Shown here: piece after piece, positions 36,727-43,781 of the stretch
How positions within the stretch are numbered: position 1 is the stretch's first letter
Layout: the number at the start of each line of letters is the position of its first letter
DNA from: Planctomycetaceae bacterium
GTDB lineage: Bacteria > Planctomycetota > Phycisphaerae > Phycisphaerales > SM1A02
NCBI GenBank assembly: GCA_947492385.1
Contig: CANLMX010000006.1
Span: 1 to 64,000 of the forward strand
DNA length: 64,000 nt
Direction: 5' to 3'
The notes under the pieces: generated by a model
Seen by the model: only the letters and a program-made list of their open reading frames with translations
Database searches by the model: none
What the model was told of the DNA's origin: nothing
Translations under genes and position numbers: made by a program

Positions 36727-38278
36727 CATGCAAGCCGAAGCCAGCGGTTTCCCCTTCTCGACCCTCCTCGCCCTCGTCGGGTTCCCCTACGCGGCGCTCG
36801 CAGGCGTGCGTGCCCTCAGGCCGTCCGTGGGCGGCGGGGCGGTCTACGGCGGATCGCTCCTCGCGTTCGCGTTCCTGGGTTTCCTTGCGTGGATGGGTGT
36901 CGAGCTCGAACTCCCCATCACGATCGCGGCAGCGGCCGGGAGCGAGCCGAAGGTCGTCGACATCCCGTTGTGCAGGACCCTCGCCGAGGCATCCGCGGGC
37001 TCGGCGGTGAGCGCGTTCCTCGTGCGCACCATGGACCTTTGGCTCCGGACCCACGGCAAGGAGCACCTGCTCCAGTTCCAACGGATCGTGCTGTGGCTCG
37101 TCGGCGTGGTGCTCTCGATGGTGGTCATTTACCAGGTCCATTTCGCAGCGACCCTTCCGATCCGGACCGCGGTGCTCTCGATCGGTGGTGCGTCGGTCTT
37201 CATCATCGGCCTCGCGCTGCAGTCGGCGCTCGGCAACGTGTTCGCCGGCTACAGCCTCCACGCCTCGCGGGTGTTCCGCAAGGGCGATCACGTGCAGCTC
37301 GGCCTTCCGGGCTCTGGGAGCTCGGTGGTTGGCAACATCCTCGACAGCACCCTTGCCACCACGCGGATCATCACGCGCGACGGTCAGGTGCTGGTGGTCC
37401 CGAACGGCACGCTCCTGTCGAAGGACTTCATGAACCTCGACCAGCCGACGTCCCGGCTGCGCGAGAAGGTCCGGGTCGGGATCTCGTACGAGGTGCCGCC
37501 CGCACGCGTGAAGGACGCCGCGCACGGGATCCTTGCGACCGAGCCCAACGTCCTCCGGGATCCCGAGCCCGCGGTGTGGCTGGCCGACTACGGCGACTCG
37601 TCAATCGTCTACGAGATGGTCTTCTGGATCCCTGGATACGGCGTCCGCGACGAGACGCTCGACCGGGTACGCACGCGGCTCTGGTACGCGCTCAAGGACT
37701 GCGGCATCGAGATCCCCTTCCCGATCCGCACCGTGCGCATGGCCGGCATGGACGAGGAGCGCGCACGCGCGGAGCTGGAGCAGCGCCGCGCGCACGATGC
37801 CCATGAGGTGCTCCGCCGTTGCGCGCTCTTTGCCGACGGCGCCATCCGCGAAGCGGAGAGGCGCGAGGTCGCCCACGCAGCGATCGAGGTCGTGGTTCCT
37901 GCGGGCGACTACGTCGTGCGCCGCGGCGAGCAGTCGGACTCCATGTTCGTGGTCGCGGAAGGCACGTGCGAGGTGGTCCTTCCATCTGGACAGCGCGTGC
38001 CCATCGGGCCTGGCGGGCACTTCGGGGAAATCGCCCTTGTCACCGGCGAACGCCGGACCGCCGACGTGGTATCCGCGCATGGGATCGCTCGGCTGCTGAG
38101 GCTGCCCAAGGCGAGCGTCGAGCCGATCCTTGCGCGCCACGGTGAGTTCCAGACCAAGTTCACGGCCGTTGCACACGAGCGCAGGAGCGCGGCCCTCGGC
38201 GAGGGCCTGCAGCCCGGGATGGTGCGTCGGGCGTCGGGCTTCGCGCGTGCGGTGTTCCGCCTCATCTCGCCCTTCTGA
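36716..38278 (+). CDS. MscS-type channel fused to a cyclic-nucleotide-binding domain
   Basis: A 520-residue protein (516 if started at the ATG 36728). Four hydrophobic helices lead to the MscS pore and beta domain, with GLALQSALGNVFAGYSLHASRVFRKGDHVQLG and VVPNGTLLSKDFMN. From about residue 375 a cNMP-binding domain follows, with EQSDSMFVVAEG, GPGGHFGEIALVTGERRTADV and a final helix. This is the layout of bacterial cyclic-nucleotide-gated MscS relatives. It would be an inner-membrane channel controlled by cyclic nucleotide rather than only by tension. The phosphate-binding arginine appears to be in GERRTA. Confidence 0.9.
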   Translation: MRGPMQAEASGFPFSTLLALVGFPYAALAGVRALRPSVGGGAVYGGSLLAFAFLGFLAWMGVELELPITIAAAAGSEPKVVDIPLCRTLAEASAGSAVSAFLVRTMDLWLRTHGKEHLLQFQRIVLWLVGVVLSMVVIYQVHFAATLPIRTAVLSIGGASVFIIGLALQSALGNVFAGYSLHASRVFRKGDHVQLGLPGSGSSVVGNILDSTLATTRIITRDGQVLVVPNGTLLSKDFMNLDQPTSRLREKVRVGISYEVPPARVKDAAHGILATEPNVLRDPEPAVWLADYGDSSIVYEMVFWIPGYGVRDETLDRVRTRLWYALKDCGIEIPFPIRTVRMAGMDEERARAELEQRRAHDAHEVLRRCALFADGAIREAERREVAHAAIEVVVPAGDYVVRRGEQSDSMFVVAEGTCEVVLPSGQRVPIGPGGHFGEIALVTGERRTADVVSAHGIARLLRLPKASVEPILARHGEFQTKFTAVAHERRSAALGEGLQPGMVRRASGFARAVFRLISPF

Positions 38279-38305
38279 CGAGGCGAATTGCGCTCCGGGC
38301 CGGGC

Positions 38306-38311
38306 TACACT
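38306..38311 (+). promoter_or_regulatory. -10 box TACACT before the P450 gene
   Basis: TACACT identical to the tRNA -10 boxes, only 5 bases before the ATG at 38317. A transcript would start at or within a base or two of the start codon. Confidence 0.5.
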
Positions 38312-38316
38312 GCGGC

Positions 38317-39612
38317 ATGCAGACAGCCGCCGAGATCCCGGTCGCGACGCCCGCAGACCTGCAGCCCCTGCCCGGGGAGGATCCCCCGACCGCCGTGCTG
38401 CGCGTGGTCGGCTCGCTCGGCGGCATTGCGCAGGTCGTCCGGCCCAACGGCCGCATGGGAAGCGTGTTGGTGACCGACCCTGCCCTCGTGAAGCAGGTGC
38501 TCGTGCGCGGCTCGATGGACGAGGACCTGGGGCTCATCCGCAACTTCGCGCTGCGCGCCGCCGCTCCGCACGGGCTCATCTCGCTCACGGGTGCCGAGCA
38601 CCGCAAGGTGCGCGTCGCGATGGCGCCGTGCTTCCGCGGGAACGGGCTGGCGCCGCTCGAGTCCGCGCTCGACCGGCGCCTTGGACAAGGCCTCGACGAA
38701 TGGCCGGTGGACCAGGAGTGCGGCGCGGCGAAGCTGCTGCTCGAACTCCTCACGAAGGTCTTCATGGAGTGGGTGCTCGGGCCGCTTGAACCCGCCCGCG
38801 AGCGCGAGCTCTGCGCGGCCGAGCAGGCGCTGCTTGAGGTCTTCCACCACGCCATCCCGGACCTCAATCAGCTGTGGCCCGGCTCCGACGGCGAAGGTCC
38901 CGTCTCGTTCGACCAGATGGTGACGCGGTTCTTCGCGCTACGCACGCTGATCTCGGACACGATCGAGCGGTCCCCGCAGGGCATGATGGCCCAGCTCGAC
39001 CAGATGCTGCCGCCCCAGGGCGCGGGCCTGCCGCGCAGCGCGCAACTGACCGACCACGCGATCCACCTGCTGCTGGCCGGGCTCGACACCGTGTCGCAGA
39101 CCACCGGGCTCCTGCTCCACCACATCGGGCAGAATCCGTCGATCGGGGACCGCATCGCGGCCGAGGCGAGATCGTCGGAGGAGCCCATCTTCACCGAGGC
39201 GTGCATCAAGGAGATCCTGCGGCTCTATGCGGGCGTGCCGGTCGCGGTGCGCGTGACAAGCGCGCCGGTCGAGGTGCGCGGCCACGTCATCCCGGCGCAC
39301 CGTCCGATCATGGCATTCCTCATCTGCATGCAGCGCGACGAGCGCTCCTTCGAACGGCCGCTCGAGTTCCTGCCCGAACGATGGATGGAAGGGTCGCCGT
39401 TGCGCATGGACCTGTCGGCCTCCATGCCGTTCGGTACCGGGCCGCACATCTGCTTGGGTGAAACGGCGGCGAAGCTCATCATGCGGCGCACGGTGCCTGC
39501 CGTCTGCTCGCGGTTCCGCGTCCGTTCGCTCGACACCGGCCTCGTTCCGGTGCTCGTGCGCATCGTGGCGCTTCCCATGCGGGCGCCGCGCGTGGTGCTT
39601 TCGAGGCGCTGA
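38317..39612 (+). CDS. Cytochrome P450
   Basis: A 431-residue haem monooxygenase. The haem-binding loop is FGTGPHICLGE with the cysteine ligand C379. The I-helix oxygen-activation stretch is LLLAGLDTVSQTTG, the K-helix ExxR is in KEILRLY, and the meander PERW is present. No membrane anchor is visible, as in most bacterial forms. The substrate is unknown and no ferredoxin is adjacent. It begins an operon with the phosphodiesterase-like gene (2 bases later). Confidence 0.93.
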   Translation: MQTAAEIPVATPADLQPLPGEDPPTAVLRVVGSLGGIAQVVRPNGRMGSVLVTDPALVKQVLVRGSMDEDLGLIRNFALRAAAPHGLISLTGAEHRKVRVAMAPCFRGNGLAPLESALDRRLGQGLDEWPVDQECGAAKLLLELLTKVFMEWVLGPLEPARERELCAAEQALLEVFHHAIPDLNQLWPGSDGEGPVSFDQMVTRFFALRTLISDTIERSPQGMMAQLDQMLPPQGAGLPRSAQLTDHAIHLLLAGLDTVSQTTGLLLHHIGQNPSIGDRIAAEARSSEEPIFTEACIKEILRLYAGVPVAVRVTSAPVEVRGHVIPAHRPIMAFLICMQRDERSFERPLEFLPERWMEGSPLRMDLSASMPFGTGPHICLGETAAKLIMRRTVPAVCSRFRVRSLDTGLVPVLVRIVALPMRAPRVVLSRR

Positions 39613-39614
39613 CC

Positions 39615-40763
39615 ATGCCGATGCACGCTGCGGCCATCCTCGTCGCGATCGTGCTCCTGGGCGATGGCGACGCCGCGCCCGCCCCCGTGGCCGTGCCCGT
39701 CCCGGCCGTCCCGCCGCCGACCGAGCTGCGCCCGTTCGACCACGTCCTCGTCGTCAGCGTCGACGGCCTGCGACCCGACGCGATCGACGGTCCCGAGGAC
39801 GGCCCGCTGCCCGCGTTCCGCCGGCTCATGCGGGGTCCGCACACGCTGCAGGCGCGCACCGACGCGGACCTCACCATCACGCTCCCGAACCACGTGTCGA
39901 TGGTCACGTCTCGCCCGGTCGGCGGGCCGCTGGGGCACGGGTGGACCGACAACGTCGACCCGCCCGCCATCCGTCACGGCGGCACGCTCCACAAGCGGCG
40001 CGGCACCTACGTCGCCAGCATGTTCGACGTGGCGCACGACCGCGGCGTGGCCACCGCGGTGATCGCCACCAAGAGCAAGTTCGCGCTCTTCGCGCAGAGC
40101 TTCGACGACGAGAACGGCGCCCCCGACGCCGAGGGCGCCGATGACGGTCGGTGCAAGGTCGACCTGCTCGTCACGGCGCGCACCAGCGACGACGCGCTCG
40201 AGATGGCGCTGGCGCGCCTGCGCACGGCCAAGGGGCGGTCGCTGAGTCTGGTGCACTTCGCGGTCCCGGACTTCGTGGGGCATGCACTCGACTGGGACCT
40301 GCGGCCGGGATCGCCGTACCGCCAGGCGGTTGCCGAGGTCGATGGTGCGTTGCTGCGCCTGCTGGCTGCGATCGACGGGGATCCTGCGATCCGCGGCCGC
40401 GTCGCGATCATCCTCACGGCGGACCATGGCGGCGGCGTTCCTGCCAAGACCCACACCACGAACGCCGACCCACTGAACTACCTGATCCCGTTCATCGTGT
40501 GGCTCGGTGCCGACACGGAGCCGCAGGAACTGTCCGCGCTGAACGGCGATCGACGTGCCGTGCTGCCCGCCGGGCAGTGGGCCCCGCGCGACCTCGCGCC
40601 CCCGCCGATCCGCAGCGCCGAGGCCGGGAACCTGGCACTGCAGCTGATGGGCCTGCCGCCCATCCCGGGCTCGGTTGCCAACGCGACGCACGACCTGCGC
40701 GTGCTGCCCCGAGCACGGTCGGACGCGGCTTCCACGGCGCCCCCTGATGGGGTTGCGCGGTGA
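39615..40763 (+). CDS. Exported alkaline-phosphatase-superfamily phosphodiesterase
   Basis: A 382-residue protein with a short signal sequence. The two-zinc site can be traced: VVSVDGLRPDA (aspartate), TITLPNHVSM (nucleophile threonine), HFAVPDFVGHALDWD (Asp/His), ILTADHGG (Asp-His) and KTHTT (His). This matches nucleotide pyrophosphatase/phosphodiesterases and type I phosphodiesterases. It would cut phosphodiester bonds outside the cytoplasm; the substrate is unknown. Its stop overlaps the GTG of the next gene (40760-40763). Confidence 0.85.
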   Translation: MPMHAAAILVAIVLLGDGDAAPAPVAVPVPAVPPPTELRPFDHVLVVSVDGLRPDAIDGPEDGPLPAFRRLMRGPHTLQARTDADLTITLPNHVSMVTSRPVGGPLGHGWTDNVDPPAIRHGGTLHKRRGTYVASMFDVAHDRGVATAVIATKSKFALFAQSFDDENGAPDAEGADDGRCKVDLLVTARTSDDALEMALARLRTAKGRSLSLVHFAVPDFVGHALDWDLRPGSPYRQAVAEVDGALLRLLAAIDGDPAIRGRVAIILTADHGGGVPAKTHTTNADPLNYLIPFIVWLGADTEPQELSALNGDRRAVLPAGQWAPRDLAPPPIRSAEAGNLALQLMGLPPIPGSVANATHDLRVLPRARSDAASTAPPDGVAR

Positions 40764-41920
40764 CCGCCGAAGTGCCCGGTCGCACGGCCGACGGCGGCAC
40801 GTGCCACGTGTTCCATGCATTCGAGGCCGCGTTCGCTGTCGACCTCGAGCGTGCCGAGGCATTCCTGCGCGCGCACGACGGCACCCGCACCGGGCTGGCC
40901 GGCGGCGGGCGCAACGTCGGCGGCGAGGACTTCGAGCCGCGGCCCCTGCGCACATCCGTCCCCGTGGCCACCGTGACCGCAGCGGGCATCGCGAGCACCG
41001 CGACCGCCCACGTAACGGTCTTCGACTTCGGCGCAATCTCGGTCCGCATCGACTTCCCGCTTGCCGGTTCGGTCGAGGCGCTGACCGGGCTGTCGCGCGC
41101 ATTGGTCGGCAACGCCGCGCTTCGCGATGCGGCCCGCGACGCGGCAGGCCGGGTGCTTGCCGAGATCCTTCCCGCATGCCAGCGCCCTGCACTTTCCGAG
41201 CATGGAGAGGACTACGCCGTGTTCAGCCTGCCTCCGGTGGCGGGCGGTCCGCGCGCCGGGCTTCCGGACGCGCTGATGGCCCGCATCCTGCGTGCCGAGG
41301 AGGGTGCGCTCGGGTCGGACGAGGTCCGCGACGCGGTGGCATCCGTGGTGGGCTATTCCACCGACGACCTCGCGGTGGTCGACTGGAACGCCGCGATCCT
41401 GGTCGACCCGAGCCCTGGCGACGCGCTTGCGGTGCTCGAGTTCGCGAACGTCGAGCTCACCGAGATGCGGTGGCTCGACGGACGGCTCGACCGCGCGCTG
41501 GACGAGGCCGTGCGCGCCGCCGCCGATTCGCTGCGAGGCCCGCGCGTCCTGGGCATCCGCGTCCTCCACCATGCTCGGCGCATCGCCGAGATGCAGGTGG
41601 ATGCCGTGGCGCTCTACGAATCCGTGAACAACGCGCTGAAGCTCCTGGGCGACCAGTGGCTCGCGCGGCTCCATCAGGCCGCCGTCCGTCGCATGCATGT
41701 CGACGACTGGGAGCGGTCCATCCTGCGCAAGTCCGAGGCGCTTGATTCGATCTACGGCAAGATCCGCGACCGCCAGGTGCAGGTGCGCGCGGAGCTCCTC
41801 GAGTGGATCATCATCGCGCTGATCGCGGTCGAGATCGTCCTCTTCGTGGCCGGATGCACCACGGTGAGCGGGACCAACCGTTCGCAACTGAACATGGTCA
41901 GCGTGGAGCGCGAGCGCTAG
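40760..41920 (+). CDS. DUF155/RMD1-like membrane protein ending in lipoprotein-like residues
   Basis: A 386-residue protein starting at a GTG overlapping the upstream stop. The stretches VTVFDFGAISVRIDFPL, ILVDPSPGDALAVLEFANVE and SILRKSEALDSIYGKIRDRQ match the DUF155 (RMD1/YagE) family, which normally ends with the single membrane helix seen here (about 349-365, WIIIALIAVEIVLFVAG). Here the helix is followed by CTTVSGTNRSQLNMVSVERER, the mature N-terminus of an M48 lipoprotein peptidase, and then a TAG. The same frame continues into the peptidase body. This looks like a fusion of two genes interrupted by an amber codon. Confidence 0.75.
   Translation: MTAEVPGRTADGGTCHVFHAFEAAFAVDLERAEAFLRAHDGTRTGLAGGGRNVGGEDFEPRPLRTSVPVATVTAAGIASTATAHVTVFDFGAISVRIDFPLAGSVEALTGLSRALVGNAALRDAARDAAGRVLAEILPACQRPALSEHGEDYAVFSLPPVAGGPRAGLPDALMARILRAEEGALGSDEVRDAVASVVGYSTDDLAVVDWNAAILVDPSPGDALAVLEFANVELTEMRWLDGRLDRALDEAVRAAADSLRGPRVLGIRVLHHARRIAEMQVDAVALYESVNNALKLLGDQWLARLHQAAVRRMHVDDWERSILRKSEALDSIYGKIRDRQVQVRAELLEWIIIALIAVEIVLFVAGCTTVSGTNRSQLNMVSVERER
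41918..41920 (+). other. In-frame amber codon between DUF155 and M48 parts
   Basis: The codons read GTC AGC GTG GAG CGC GAG CGC TAG CTC GGC GAG GAG GCC. Both sides match M48 lipoprotein peptidases (RSQLN.VS.E then LGEEAY.EML) in one continuous frame. A substitution error, true mutation or readthrough site would all look like this. Confidence 0.8.
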
Positions 41921-41944
41921 CTCGGCGAGGAGGCCTACGCCGAG

Positions 41945-42607
41945 ATGCTCGGCGCCAAGGGCGTGAAGCGGCTCACGTCGGGTCCCGACTGGGACCGCGT
42001 CCAGCGCATCGCCGACCGCATCGAGGATGCGGCACAGCGCCTCCATCCGCGCGCGACGGCCGGGTTCGAGTGGGAGTGGGCGGTCGTCGACGACGAGAAG
42101 ACCGTCAATGCGTGGGCGCTTCCAGGCGGCAAGTCTGCCGTCTACACGGGCATGCTGCGCATGGCGCGCACGGATGACGAGCTTGCGGTCGTGATGGGCC
42201 ATGAGGCCGCGCACGCGATCGCGCGTCACGCGGGTGAGCGTATTTCGGGGGACATCTTGGTCCAGGGTGCGATGCAGGGCACGGCCGTGGCGCTCGGGGA
42301 CATGAGCCCCGGCACGCACCGGGCGACGATGGCTGCGCTCGGGCTCGGCTCGAACGTGGGCGTGCTGCTCCCGTGGAGCCGCATGCAGGAGAGCGAGGCC
42401 GACGAGATCGGGCTCTTCATTGCGGCCGACGCGGGCTACGACCCGCAGGCCGCCATCCCGCTGTGGGAGCGAATGGCCGGCCAGTCCGGCGCACCGGCCG
42501 AGTTCCTGAGCACGCACCCCAGCGAATCGACGCGCATCCAGCGCCTCCGGAAGCTGATGCCGCGCGCGATGGCGATCAGGGCTGCGGCGGATGCGCGCTC
42601 GGAGTGA
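41945..42607 (+). CDS. M48-family metallopeptidase body (OMA1-like), separated by a stop
   Basis: From the first ATG after the amber codon this gives 220 residues. The zinc site is VMGHEAAHAIARH (HExxH) with the third ligand in MQESEADEIG; DFEW-like and ALPGGKSAVYTGML stretches are typical of OMA1-like members. The active site is intact, but without the upstream part it has no signal or anchor. It may be made by readthrough, by restart at 41945, or not at all. It overlaps the convergent aminotransferase gene by 32 bases. Confidence 0.7.
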   Translation: MLGAKGVKRLTSGPDWDRVQRIADRIEDAAQRLHPRATAGFEWEWAVVDDEKTVNAWALPGGKSAVYTGMLRMARTDDELAVVMGHEAAHAIARHAGERISGDILVQGAMQGTAVALGDMSPGTHRATMAALGLGSNVGVLLPWSRMQESEADEIGLFIAADAGYDPQAAIPLWERMAGQSGAPAEFLSTHPSESTRIQRLRKLMPRAMAIRAAADARSE

Positions 42608-43781
42608 GCGCACGGAGCCGCTCGCCGGCCGCGGCGATGGTCTCGTGCCGCTTGCAGAACGCGAACCGCACCAAGGCGTGCGATTCGGCGTCGCGGGTCC
42701 CGTCCGCGCCCGGGGCGTAGAACGCGCTGCACGGAATGGCCGCCACGCCCACCTTCGAGACCAAGTGGCGCGCGAAGGCGACGTCGTCCGTGTGGCCGAA
42801 CGGTGCATGCGGGGCCAGCGCGAAGTACGAGCCCTCGGGTTCGTATGGCGAGAGTCCCGCTGCGCGCAGCACCTCGAGCATGTGGCGCCTGCGCTCGCGG
42901 TACTCCGCGCGCAGCGACTCGTGGTACGACGCAGGCGCCGACAGCGCGTCGGCCGCCGCGCGCTGCAGCGGGGTCGCGCCGCAGAACGTCAGGAACTGGT
43001 GAGCTGCGCGGATGCCGGCCGTGAGCGCCGGAGGCGCGATCGACCACCCGACCTTCCAGCCCGTCAGGCTGAACGTCTTGCCGAGGCTCGAGAGCGTGAT
43101 GGTGCGCTCGCGCATCCCGGGCAGCGTTGCGATGGAGCGCGGTCGTTCGCCGAACCAGATCTCGTCGTACACCTCGTCGGAGACGACCATGCACCCCGCC
43201 GCGCGCGCGATCCGTGCGACTCCCTCGAGCTCCGCGGGCGTGAGCACCCGGCCGGTGGGGTTGTGCGGGCTGTTGACGACGATCGCCTTGGTGCGCGGGC
43301 CGACCGCGCGCGCAAGGTCCTCGAGCGGGAAGGCAAAGTCGGGCGCGCGCAGGCGCACCGTGCGGACGGTGCCACCGGCCATGGCCACGCATGCCGGGTA
43401 CGAGTCGTAGAACGGCTCCACCAGCACCACCTCGTCGCCCGGATCGACCAAGCCGATCATCGTCGCCGCGATCGCCTCGGTGCACCCATGGGTCACCGTG
43501 ACCTCGGCGTCGGGATCGACCTCGAACTTGCCGAGCGCGTTCCAGCGGGCCGCCACCGCGCGGTTCAGTTCCGGAAGGCCGATGCTCCGGCCGTACTGGC
43601 CGAATCCCGCGTCGATGGCGCGCTTGCCGGCCTCGCGCACCTCGGGCGGGCCGTCGAAGTCGGGGAAGCCCTGGCCCAGGTTGACCGCTCCATGCTCTGC
43701 GGCGAGCCGCGAGATGACGGCGAACACGCTCTCTCCGAACGGACGAAGGCGGTGGGCGATGCCGTGGACGGTGGTCGTCAT
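42576..43781 (-). CDS. Class I PLP aminotransferase (kynurenine/methionine type)
   Basis: A 401-residue fold-type I aminotransferase. The PLP lysine is in SLGKTFSLTGWKVGW; VNSPHNPTGRVL, the aspartate in VVSDEVYDEIWF and NLGQGFPDFDGPP are family signatures. Closest in pattern to YbdL/kynurenine aminotransferase III, which act on methionine and aromatic amino acids. It could make 4-hydroxyphenylpyruvate for HppD, though this is inference. Its ATG overlaps the stop of the MscK-like gene. Confidence 0.88.
   Translation of the reverse strand: MTTTVHGIAHRLRPFGESVFAVISRLAAEHGAVNLGQGFPDFDGPPEVREAGKRAIDAGFGQYGRSIGLPELNRAVAARWNALGKFEVDPDAEVTVTHGCTEAIAATMIGLVDPGDEVVLVEPFYDSYPACVAMAGGTVRTVRLRAPDFAFPLEDLARAVGPRTKAIVVNSPHNPTGRVLTPAELEGVARIARAAGCMVVSDEVYDEIWFGERPRSIATLPGMRERTITLSSLGKTFSLTGWKVGWSIAPPALTAGIRAAHQFLTFCGATPLQRAAADALSAPASYHESLRAEYRERRRHMLEVLRAAGLSPYEPEGSYFALAPHAPFGHTDDVAFARHLVSKVGVAAIPCSAFYAPGADGTRDAESHALVRFAFCKRHETIAAAGERLRALTPSAHPPQP

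Noticed and set aside
41836-41920. Frameshift between DUF155 and M48
   Set aside because: Both parts are in the same frame; only a stop codon separates them.
40478-42808. Minus-strand open frame across DUF155 and M48
   Set aside because: Shadow of two recognisable families; retained only as a reminder that the plus frame is the coding one.
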